A DNA stretch of 64,000 bases, taken from Mycobacterium terramassiliense (GTDB lineage: Bacteria > Actinomycetota > Actinomycetes > Mycobacteriales > Mycobacteriaceae). The stretch spans positions 2,390,353-2,454,352 of the forward strand of contig NZ_LT717701.1 in assembly GCF_900157385.1 (NCBI RefSeq), given 5' to 3'. The position numbers and the translations under genes were made by a program. Below the pieces are notes generated by a model. It ran no database searches, was not told the origin of the DNA, and saw nothing but the letters and a program-made list of their open reading frames with translations. Of this stretch, positions 34,101-40,863 are shown one piece after another (within the stretch, counting starts at the first letter, position 1; each line of letters opens with the position of its first letter).

Positions 34101-37100
34101 CAGGCCAACGGGAAACCCCGACGCGCCGGCATCAGTTCGTTCGGGTTCACCGGCACGAACGCGCACGTGCTGATCGAGGAGGCGCCGGCGCAACCGGCGA
34201 CGCCCGACGAGTACTCCACGGGCGACGTCCGTTCCGACGTCGCCGTGGCCTCGGAGTCGGACGCTGAAGAGGAAACGGTCGGCCTGCTGCCGCTGTCCGC
34301 GCGGTCGCCGGAGGCACTGGTGGCGTTGGCGCACCGATACGAGGAGTGGTTGAACGCCCACCCCAAGGTGGACATCGCCGATGTGTGCTACACGGCCGGG
34401 GTGGGGCGTTCGCAGTTCGAACACCGGGCCGCGCTGGTCGTGGATTCGGTTCAGGGCGCCCGCGAGCTGCTGGCCGAGCTGGCCGAGAACCGGTTACGAC
34501 CGGGGGTGGTGCGTGGTGAGTGCACGGACCGGCCGACGACGGCATGGTTGTTCACCGGGCAGGGCAGCCAGTACCCGGGCATGGCGCGCGAGTTGTTCGA
34601 CGCCGAGCCGGTTTTCGCGGACGTCGTGACGCGCTGCGCGGAAGCGGTGGATCCGATCCTGCCGCGGCCGCTGCTGGAGGTACTGTTCGCGACCGACAGG
34701 GAAACCGCGGAAACGGTGCGGCACACGTCATTTGCACAGCCCGCCCTTTTCGCAATCGAGATGGGCCTGGCTCGCCTGTGGCAGTCGTGGGGCGTCGAGC
34801 CGGACGTGGTGCTGGGGCACAGCGTGGGCCAATACGCCGCGGCGTGTGTGGCCGGGGTTTTCAGCCTCGAGGACGGGGCGCGGCTCATGGCCGAGCGCGG
34901 CCGGCTGTTCGGCAGCCTGCCCGAGGGTGGGCGAATGATGGCGGTGTTCGCCGACGCCAAGTATGTCGAGGAGATCGCCAACGAGTTCCCCCATGTGTCG
35001 GTCGCCGCCTACAACGGCCCCAACACCGTGCTGTCGGGACCCGGCGCGGATCTGGAACAGATCGTCGCCCGGGGTGGCAACGACGGGATCCGGTGCACCT
35101 GGCTGGAAACCAGCCACGCCTTCCACTCGGAGTTGCTGGAGCCGGTGCTCGATGAATTCGAGTCGTACGCGGCGCAGTTGCAGTTCGCCGTGCCGACGTT
35201 GCCGCTGGTCTGCAACCGCACCGGCGCCGTGCTGACCGGGGAAACCCCACTCGACGCGCAATATTGGCGGCGGCATTCCCGCCAGCCGGTGCAGTTCGCC
35301 GAGAGCGTGCGCACGGTGGCGGCGCTGGGCTGCTCGGTCTTGATGGAGATCGGTCCGCAGCCGGTTCTGACGGGGGCCGCGGTGCAGGTCTGGCCCGAAC
35401 ATCTGGCCGCGCCGCGGGCGATCGTCTCCCTGCGCAAGGGCATCGCCGACCGCCGCCAGATCGCCGAGGCGCTGGCCGGGGCCTACGTCAGCGGGCATCG
35501 ACCGAGCTTCGCTGCGCTGCACCGGCAACCGCGCCGCAGGCTCGAACTGCCCACCTATCCCTTCCAGCGGCGCAGCTTCTGGCCCAAGACCTCCGGCGTC
35601 CCCGGCCTCGACGGCCAGGGCGCCTCCGTGTCCGGAATTCTGGGTGGTGCAAAAGATCTCGCCTCGGGCGACTGCGTGTACACCAGCCGGCTGTCGGTCA
35701 AGTCGCAGCCGTGGCTTTCCGATCACGTGATCTATGGCACCGTCGTCGTCCCGGGGGCGACGTACGCCGCGATGGCACTGGCCGCCGTCGGGACGCCGGG
35801 ACGGGTGCAAGACGTCTTTTTCTACGAGCCGATCATCCTGCCGGAGAAGGCCTCTCGCGAGGTGCAGCTGACGCTGCATCCGCTGGAGGAGGGCTCGCAG
35901 AACGGGGAGGCCTGGAGCTTCCGGGTGCACAGCCGCCCATACGGCGCCCGTGATGCCGAATGGTCGCTAAATGCGGACGGCACCGTGCACACGGGCGCGA
36001 CTGGCTTCGACGCTGAGCCGTCGCCCGGTCCGGGGGAGTCCACGGATTCCGTTGACGCGGCCATCGAGCGGATGAACCGCATGCGTCCGCAAGAGCTCTT
36101 CGACACCTTCGCCGACATGGAGCTGGCGTGGGGGCCCAACTGGTCCGGTTCGTTGAAGTCGCTGTGGCTCGGCGAGGGTGAGGCGATCGGCGATCTCACC
36201 GTCGGCGACGAACTCGCCGAGCACCTCGGAAGCGAGCCAATGCATCCGGTGCTGCTCGACCTGTGCACCGGCGTCGCCTTCCCGGCGTTCCCGGCGCTTC
36301 TCGCGGCCGAACAGGGCGTGAGCGATCTGTTCTTGCCGCTGCGCTACGGCGCGGTGGAGCTGCGGGAGAAGATGCCCAAGCGGTTCTATTGCCGCGCGAA
36401 GTGGCACACCAGCGCCCTGGACGGCGAAACCCAGGTCTTCGATCTCGACTTCGTCGATCGGGATGGGCGGCGCCTGGGCGGGATTCGCGAGTTCACGGTC
36501 AAACGCGCGCCACGCGAGGCGTTGCTGCGCGGGCTTGGCGGCGATGCCACCCGGCTGCTGTATGCCCTCGGCTGGCACGAGGTGCCGCCGCCGGCACCGA
36601 GCGGTGATGTCGCCGGCGCCGGAAACGCCCTCGGCACCTGGCTGATTGCCGGCTTCGAGGAGCTGGCGGCCCACGTGCCGGGCTGTATCTCCTTTGACCG
36701 GAACCCGGACTCGGAGCCGCTGGGGCAGCTGCTGGCGCAGGCCCACGAGCGCGGTATGCCGTTCTCGGGCATCGTCTGGCGCGCCACCGGACCGGGTGCG
36801 CAAGAGTCGAGCGCCGAGTCCGTCGCGCGGGTGGAGTCCGAAATCGCCCACCTGCTCAGCGCCGTGCACACCCTGCAGGCCGATGGGGCGATGAAACTTC
36901 CGGGCGGGTTGTGGATTGTCACCGAACGGGCCGTCGCGACCGAATCCGGCGAAGCCGTCGACCCGGTGCAGGCGGCGCTGTGGGGACTCGGTCGCACCAT
37001 CGTCAACGAGGAACCGGCCCTGCGCTGCAGGATGATCGATTGCGACGGATCGGAGCAGGCCGTGCACTCGCTGGCCGGCCTGCTCGGCGAACCGTTTGAC

Positions 37101-39311
37101 GAACCCGAACTCGCTGTGCGCCAAGGGAAGTTCCTGGCGCCCCGGTTGTTGCAATGGTCGCGCAGCGGTCATCTCACGATACCCCGGGCAGCCGATTACG
37201 TGCTGGCGCCCACCGAACGCGGCGCGATCGATAACCTGCGCTTGACCGAGACGGAAGTGTCGCCACCGGAGGACGGCTATGTGCAGGTGCGGGTGGAGGC
37301 CGCTGGGCTGAACTTCCGCGATGTGCTCAACGTGCTGGGCCTCTACCCGGGCGATCCGGGCCCCATCGGTGGCGACTTCGCCGGTGTCGTCACCGAATTG
37401 GGCGGCGGCGTCACCGGACTCGAGGTCGGTCAGCGCGTCTACGGTTTCATGCAGGGCGCGTTTTCCAGCCGGTTCAACGTGCCGGCCCAGCTGTTGGCGC
37501 CGATTCCCGCTCGCGTGAGCGCCGTGGACGCGGCGACCATTCCCGCCGCGGCGCTCACGGCCCGGCTCGCCTTCGACTGGGCGCAGCTCAAGCCCGGCGA
37601 CCGGGTGCTCATCCACGCCGCCAGCGGTGGCGTCGGATTGGCCGCCATCCAGATGGCCCAGCAGCACGGCGCGACCGTCTTCGCCACCGCCAGCACCTAC
37701 AAGCGCGCGACGCTGCGCAGGCTGGGTGTGGAACACGTCTATGATTCGCGCACAACGGATTTTGCCGACCAGATTCTCGCCGATACCGACGGCGCCGGCG
37801 TCGACGTGGTGCTCAACAGCCTGACAAACGAGGGCTTCGTCGAAGCGACCGTGCGGGCCACCGCCCAGAACGGGCGCTTCGCCGAGATCGCGAAGCGGGA
37901 CATCTGGACCCCGGAGCAGATGGCGGCAGCCCGTCCCGATATCGCCTACGAGATCGTCGCGCTGGACACCGTCACGCTGCAGGAGCCCGAGCGCATCCGC
38001 GGCTTGCTGGGTGAGGTGTCGGCCGGGTTGGCCGACGGCGAGTGGGTGCCCCTCCCCGCCGAGATCTACCCGCTGACCGAGGCGAAGACGGCGTTTCGCC
38101 GGATGCAGCAGGCGCGGCACATCGGGAAGATCGTGCTGCGGATGCCGAACCCGCTGCAGCCGCGCGGCGATCGGAGCTACCTGATCACCGGTGGGCTCGG
38201 CGCGATCGGCCTGCACACGGCGTCGTATCTGGCCCAGCTCGGCGCGGGCGACATCGTGTTGACCAGCCGGCGCGCGCCAGATGCCGACGCGCAGCGCGTG
38301 GTCGAGGACATCACCGAGCGCTACCGGTGCCGTATCCACACCTTCGCCGCCGATGTCGGCGACGAGGCGCAGGTCGAGAAGCTGCTGGAGCGGATCCGCG
38401 CCGAGTTGCCGCCTCTCGCGGGCGTGGTGCATCTGGCGGGCGTGCTCGACGACGCGCTGCTGCCGCAGCAGAGCCTGGAGCGCTTCCGGACGGCGTTGGC
38501 GCCCAAGGCGTTCGGCGCCTGCTATCTGGACCGGTTGACCAAGGGCGACGATCTCGACTTCTTCATCGTGTCGTCCTCGGTGTCCAGCCTGCTCGGTTCA
38601 CCGGGCCAGGCCAACTACTCGGCGGCCAACGCGCTGCTCGACGGGTTGGTCGCCCGACGGCAGGCGCGGGGCTTGCCGGCAACCGGCGTCAACTTCGGTC
38701 CCTGGGCCAAGGGGGGGATGGCGTCCTCGGAGGCCGCGCGCGCCAATATCGGTGCGCAAGGCCTCATTCCGCTGGAGCCCTCGGCCGCCCTCAGCGCCCT
38801 CGCCGAGGCCGTCGCCAACGGGGCCGCGCAGGCGACGGTCATCAAGGCCAACTGGCAGCGTGCCGCGAAGGTGCTCGGCAGTTCTCGTCCACCGATTCTC
38901 GACCTGGTGCTGCCCAGCGCGGTCACCGAGGCCGCCGGTGACAGCGAACTGCTCCGGCAACTGCAGGAGATCCCGGTGGCCCAGCGCGCCGTTTTCATCA
39001 CCGAATTCCTGCAGCGCGAGGTGCAGGGCTTCCTGCGGCTCGCGCAACCACCCGCCGCAACCAGCCGGTTCCTGGACCTCGGTACCGATTCGCTGATGGC
39101 GGTCGAACTCCGCAACCGGCTGCACAGCCAGTTCGGCGGCGCGTTCACGATCAACGCCACCGCGGTGTTCGACTACCCGACGATCGGAGGCCTCGCCGAG
39201 TACCTCGCCGCGCAGCTGCCGGAAGCCGACGCGGACACGCCGGAGGTGGAATCGGTTGCAGCACCGGAGGAGCCGAGCCCGGAAACGGTGGCGGGGCCAG
39301 AGCCGAGCTGA
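28197..39311 (+). CDS. pks: Bimodular type I polyketide synthase, probable phleic-acid synthase of the trehalose-polyphleate locus
   Basis: 3704 residues. Module 1: KS (15-440; Cys187 in DTACSSS, His322 in EAHGTGT, His362), AT (550-840; GHSVG Ser645, HAFH 743-746), KR (1190-1370; TGGLGSVG, Tyr1340), ACP (Ser1506 in DLGMDSL). Module 2: KS (1572-1998; Cys1742, His1877, His1917), AT (2115-2400; Ser2209, HAFH 2307-2310), DH (His2510 in HVIYGTVVVPG, Asp2688), ER (3008-3325; HAASGGVGLAA), KR (3328-3505; TGGLGAIG, Tyr3474), ACP (Ser3632 in DLGTDSL). Both AT motifs (GHSVG, HAFH) indicate malonyl-CoA, so the chain should be unbranched. Module 1 has no DH or ER. There is no thioesterase; the chain must be taken off by an acyltransferase. 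Starter supplied by the FadD encoded at 20342. Confidence 0.95.
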   Translation: MTSAEDPMRGPSGSAGFAIIGYAARFPGAADADEFWQVLREGRDAISEVPEDRWDADEFFDPDPDAPGKVVTRRAGFVDDVTGFDAPFFGMSTREVRLLDPQHRILLETAWRAVEHSGTAPTALANTNTGVFVGLATHDYLGMASDELTYPEIEAYMAIGTSNAAAAGRISYRLGLQGPSVAVDTACSSSLVAIHQACQALQLGECDLALAGGANVLLTPATMITFSHAHMLAPDGRCKTFDAAADGYVRGEGCGVIVVKRLEDAIRDGDRIRAVIRGSAINQDGASGGLTVPNGVAQQRVIAAALKRAGIAPADVGYLEAHGTGTSLGDPIEAQAAGAALGAGREPGRPLLIGSAKTNIGHLEAAAGIAGVIKVILSLEHELLPPHLHFRNPSPHIPWDRLALQVVQEATPWERSGRRRIAGVSSFGFAGTNAHVILEEAPDAVDQIGPPPAAVEAPGDRRFSLLPLSARTPAALVQIADQYRDWLSAHPEASLADVCFTAGVGRAHFEHRAALVVNSRESAGELLGALADDRPAPGLVRGISDDTPKTAWLFTGQGSQYAGMARELFETEPVFAETLTRCAAVVADLLEKPLLDVIFDTDGPEGEETLRQTSYAQPALFAVEMGLARLWQSWGFEPGVVLGHSVGQYAAACVAGVFGLEDGMLLMAERGRLFGSLPAGGRMVAVFAAAERVESLTDEFPSLSVAAYNGANTVLSGPAQDLEQAAAGLTADGVRCDWLDTSHAFHSALLDPILDDFEVYANRFEFGSPQRMLVCNRTGAALGRSVKLDGAYWRRHARQPVEFAKSVRTLADLGCKVLLEIGPQPVLTAAALRAWPDTVAAPRAIASLRRNTADRRQITEALADAYVLGHLPDFGAVSGPARKLDLPTYPFQHREYWYRDNRERPNQQQNIVVSTHAVQLLEEGRIEELATLVDGASGNQQTLSVLTKLAAQHNQQRKTQSIADARYEIRWESAGPVSEAPDAAATWLLVGDDSAAVAPLIDALTAQGHRHRIVGLPVSDADEQRLEATLREAAADEAVLRILHIAALESDTVPSMRSLLRMQHRVLGGTRRLFRAAVAAELRIPIWVVTRGAQRVTDADAVSPDQACLWGFGRAASLEHPHVWGGLADLPGGRETEVKEWSRLIDQVVTAPSGSAAGEDQVAVRDDAVYVPRLVRRAGPPVATPPALRDDATYLVTGGLGSVGLEIAGYLAAHGARHLVLTGRRAPGDAAQARIAAIREQHGCEVRVAAADVGDMHEVERLLATVHAELPPVRGIVHAAGEIGTTPLRTLDDAEVDRVFAGKVWGAWHLSEAAADLQLDFFLSTSSIASVWGGFGQTAYAAANAFLDGLAWRLREQGVPGFSVNFGPWSAGMADEQARARLDQRGVRTLPPADALAGMADLVAASATQGVVARIGWDRFLPLYQQAGRRPFLAELERELPESAPAAALLGRSGKTQLVEQLTNAPVQQRKKLLTDHLRNAVAEVTRVDAAEIREDAGFFDLGMDSLMAVELRRRIEQAVGKEVPATLAMDHPRLSDVVDYLLGEVLGLSEQASAQPGLRLASAVTTRTDEPIAIVAVACHFPGAPNPEAFWDLLSGGVDAISEVPEDRFDIDEFYDPDPEAPGKIYSRFGGFLDEVDGFDPEFFGISPREAIWIDPQQRLMLETVWEGLERAGYAPSALRGSRSGIFVGVGANEYSHLLSADSVDKLEPQFITGNALNAISGRVAFALGLEGPAVAVDTACSSSLVAVHQACQALHSGDCDLALAGGVNVLLSPVTIIAASRARMLSPVGRCKTFDASADGYVRSEGCGILVLKRLSDAVRDGDRVCAVIPSTAVNQDGASSGLTVPNGGAQQRLISMALARAGLVGGDVDYLEAHGTGTPLGDPIEVQAAAAVYGAARDADRPLLMGSVKTNIGHLESASGVAGLIKVVLSLQHEMLPQSLHFETPSPHIPWDSLPVRVVDKSIPWQANGKPRRAGISSFGFTGTNAHVLIEEAPAQPATPDEYSTGDVRSDVAVASESDAEEETVGLLPLSARSPEALVALAHRYEEWLNAHPKVDIADVCYTAGVGRSQFEHRAALVVDSVQGARELLAELAENRLRPGVVRGECTDRPTTAWLFTGQGSQYPGMARELFDAEPVFADVVTRCAEAVDPILPRPLLEVLFATDRETAETVRHTSFAQPALFAIEMGLARLWQSWGVEPDVVLGHSVGQYAAACVAGVFSLEDGARLMAERGRLFGSLPEGGRMMAVFADAKYVEEIANEFPHVSVAAYNGPNTVLSGPGADLEQIVARGGNDGIRCTWLETSHAFHSELLEPVLDEFESYAAQLQFAVPTLPLVCNRTGAVLTGETPLDAQYWRRHSRQPVQFAESVRTVAALGCSVLMEIGPQPVLTGAAVQVWPEHLAAPRAIVSLRKGIADRRQIAEALAGAYVSGHRPSFAALHRQPRRRLELPTYPFQRRSFWPKTSGVPGLDGQGASVSGILGGAKDLASGDCVYTSRLSVKSQPWLSDHVIYGTVVVPGATYAAMALAAVGTPGRVQDVFFYEPIILPEKASREVQLTLHPLEEGSQNGEAWSFRVHSRPYGARDAEWSLNADGTVHTGATGFDAEPSPGPGESTDSVDAAIERMNRMRPQELFDTFADMELAWGPNWSGSLKSLWLGEGEAIGDLTVGDELAEHLGSEPMHPVLLDLCTGVAFPAFPALLAAEQGVSDLFLPLRYGAVELREKMPKRFYCRAKWHTSALDGETQVFDLDFVDRDGRRLGGIREFTVKRAPREALLRGLGGDATRLLYALGWHEVPPPAPSGDVAGAGNALGTWLIAGFEELAAHVPGCISFDRNPDSEPLGQLLAQAHERGMPFSGIVWRATGPGAQESSAESVARVESEIAHLLSAVHTLQADGAMKLPGGLWIVTERAVATESGEAVDPVQAALWGLGRTIVNEEPALRCRMIDCDGSEQAVHSLAGLLGEPFDEPELAVRQGKFLAPRLLQWSRSGHLTIPRAADYVLAPTERGAIDNLRLTETEVSPPEDGYVQVRVEAAGLNFRDVLNVLGLYPGDPGPIGGDFAGVVTELGGGVTGLEVGQRVYGFMQGAFSSRFNVPAQLLAPIPARVSAVDAATIPAAALTARLAFDWAQLKPGDRVLIHAASGGVGLAAIQMAQQHGATVFATASTYKRATLRRLGVEHVYDSRTTDFADQILADTDGAGVDVVLNSLTNEGFVEATVRATAQNGRFAEIAKRDIWTPEQMAAARPDIAYEIVALDTVTLQEPERIRGLLGEVSAGLADGEWVPLPAEIYPLTEAKTAFRRMQQARHIGKIVLRMPNPLQPRGDRSYLITGGLGAIGLHTASYLAQLGAGDIVLTSRRAPDADAQRVVEDITERYRCRIHTFAADVGDEAQVEKLLERIRAELPPLAGVVHLAGVLDDALLPQQSLERFRTALAPKAFGACYLDRLTKGDDLDFFIVSSSVSSLLGSPGQANYSAANALLDGLVARRQARGLPATGVNFGPWAKGGMASSEAARANIGAQGLIPLEPSAALSALAEAVANGAAQATVIKANWQRAAKVLGSSRPPILDLVLPSAVTEAAGDSELLRQLQEIPVAQRAVFITEFLQREVQGFLRLAQPPAATSRFLDLGTDSLMAVELRNRLHSQFGGAFTINATAVFDYPTIGGLAEYLAAQLPEADADTPEVESVAAPEEPSPETVAGPEPS
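28326..28354 (+). repeat. 29-bp direct repeat, copy 1 (KS1 of pks)
   Basis: Identical 29 bases occur at 32994-33022 in the second KS. They encode the ISEVPEDR stretch. Marks DNA-level duplication of the KS-AT part of the two modules. Confidence 0.85.
32994..33022 (+). repeat. 29-bp direct repeat, copy 2 (KS2 of pks)
   Basis: Second copy of the repeat at 28326-28354, 4668 bases downstream in the same frame. Confidence 0.85.
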
Positions 39312-39322
39312 TGCCCGGCGGG

Positions 39323-39745
39323 TCAGTCGCTGATATCGAATCCGGCGATGACCTTGGTCGGGCGCAACCGCACCGCCAGCTCGCCGGGAACGGCGTTGCG
39401 GCGGCCGAACTCCTCGGCGCGGTCGGCGCCCATGTAGCGGGCACCGGTTCGCGTCGCGATGTCCAGCACGTCCTGCGGGTCCTCGCTCACCGATGCCAGG
39501 CCTTGCACCTGGACGAACGAGTACGGCGGGGGGGGGTCGTCGACACAGATCACCACCCGTGAATCACGCGCCAGCGCACGGCCTTTCGAGGTGTCCCGTC
39601 CGGTGGTGAACGCCAACTGGCCGTCGTCGACCACGAACCACACCGGGGCGACCAGGGGCCGGCCGTCGGCGGCGACGTAACCCAACATTCCGGTGCGGGT
39701 ACCGGCCGAGAGGAACTCGATGACCTTGTCGGACAGCTCGGCCAT
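39323..39745 (-). CDS. PPOX-class (FDOR-B) F420- or flavin-dependent oxidoreductase
   Basis: 140 residues forming a split beta-barrel of the pyridoxamine-phosphate-oxidase superfamily: LSAGTRTGMLGYVAADGRPLVAPVWFVVDDG, FTTGRDTSKGRALARDSRVVICVDD and FVQVQGLASVSEDP. Mycobacterial members of this family often use F420 or bind biliverdin or flavin; the cofactor cannot be settled here. It is convergent with pks (11 bases between stops). The acyl-CoA dehydrogenase gene ends four bases upstream of its start, so the three minus-strand genes likely form one transcript. A run of eight G on the plus strand (39529-39536) sits in the coding region at the DDPPPPYS stretch. Confidence 0.85.
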   Translation of the reverse strand: MAELSDKVIEFLSAGTRTGMLGYVAADGRPLVAPVWFVVDDGQLAFTTGRDTSKGRALARDSRVVICVDDPPPPYSFVQVQGLASVSEDPQDVLDIATRTGARYMGADRAEEFGRRNAVPGELAVRLRPTKVIAGFDISD

Positions 39746-39749
39746 CGGC

Positions 39750-40856
39750 TTACAGGCGGGCCAAGTCGTAGTCGCCGAGGTGGTCGATCAGATTGTGCAG
39801 GTGGTCGCCCGAGGTGCCGAGCGTGTGCTCGATCGCGGTGAGCCGCGCGGCGTAGTGGCTGACCGGATACTCGGCCGTCACGCCGATTCCGCCGTGCATC
39901 TGGATGGACTCCTGCGCAATGTGCCGCCCGGACCGGCCGATCTGGACCTTGGCACGCGAGGCGACGACCGGGTCCAGGTTGCCGTCGGCGATCGACATCG
40001 CGGCGTACAGGCTCATGCTGCGCGCCAATTCCAGCGACACGTACATGTCGGCCGCCCGCTGGGTGAGCGCCTGAAACTTGTTGAGCGTGACGCCGAACTG
40101 CTTGCGCGTCTTGAGGTAATCGGTGGTCAGGCGCAGCGCTTCCTCCATCGCCCCGACGGCTTCGGAGCACAACGCCGATTGGATGCGCACCATGGCGTCG
40201 CGGATGGCCCCCGAGGCGTCCGCCGCTTCGCCGAGGGGCTCGGCGGCCGCGCCGTCCAGGTCGATCTGGGCGCCGCGCTGACCGTCGAACGTCGGGTAGG
40301 GGTGCCTGGTCACGGCGGCCGCGTCGACCAGGAACAGGCCGGTGCCGCCGTCGGGCAACGCGGCGCTGACCACCAGCGCGTCGGCGCAGTCACCGGCGAG
40401 CACCGGGTTCTTGCGCCCGGTGAGAGTCCATGAATCGCCTTGCCGCACAGCTTGAGTGGTGACCGCGGCGGTCGGTTTGCGGTGCCCCGGTTCCAGGTGG
40501 GCGAATGCCAGCAGCCGTTGACCCGCCGCGACCTCGTCGAGCTGTTGTTTCTGGTCGTCGCTGCCCAGCTCGGCGATCAGCGCTCCCGGTGCCAGCGCAC
40601 CGTGCAGGATCGGTTCGGGGGCCAACCGGCGGCCCACCTCGGTGAGCACCACCATGATCTCGATCTGCCCGGCCTCCTCCGGCTCGAACCCCAGGCCCAG
40701 GATCCCGGTGTCGGCGAGCTGGCTCCAGACCTCGCGGCTCCAGCCGAGATCGGAGCCGATGACCTTATTGCGGCTCTCCGGGTCATAGCTGCGCGACAGC
40801 AGGTCTCGGGTCGTGTCGCGCAGCAGGGCCTGCTCATCGCTCAACTGAAAATCCAT
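39750..40856 (-). CDS. Acyl-CoA dehydrogenase, smaller subunit of a heteromeric pair
   Basis: 368 residues from ATG 40856 (MDFQLSDEQALLRDTTRDLL). Three-domain acyl-CoA dehydrogenase fold: N-terminal helices, beta core (AFAHLEPGHRKPTAAV) and C-terminal four-helix bundle (DYLKTRKQFGVTLNKFQALTQRAADMY). The C-terminal IQMHGGIGVTAEYPVSHYAARLTAIEHTLG lacks the usual Y-G-G-(S/T)-S-E-x-Q-R FAD-contact block, which is present in the adjoining gene. Paired genes like this give the alpha2beta2 dehydrogenases of mycobacteria (FadE28/29 type), each active site shared by two different subunits. Starts seven bases after its partner's stop. Substrate unknown. Confidence 0.87.
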   Translation of the reverse strand: MDFQLSDEQALLRDTTRDLLSRSYDPESRNKVIGSDLGWSREVWSQLADTGILGLGFEPEEAGQIEIMVVLTEVGRRLAPEPILHGALAPGALIAELGSDDQKQQLDEVAAGQRLLAFAHLEPGHRKPTAAVTTQAVRQGDSWTLTGRKNPVLAGDCADALVVSAALPDGGTGLFLVDAAAVTRHPYPTFDGQRGAQIDLDGAAAEPLGEAADASGAIRDAMVRIQSALCSEAVGAMEEALRLTTDYLKTRKQFGVTLNKFQALTQRAADMYVSLELARSMSLYAAMSIADGNLDPVVASRAKVQIGRSGRHIAQESIQMHGGIGVTAEYPVSHYAARLTAIEHTLGTSGDHLHNLIDHLGDYDLARL

Positions 40857-40863
40857 GACTGCC

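Noticed and set aside
35967..38432. 821-codon open frame on the minus strand inside pks
   Set aside because: Antisense to KS/DH/ER coding sequence; composition is His/Arg/Gly/Gln-rich, typical of reverse reading of high-GC genes, and no family motif is present.
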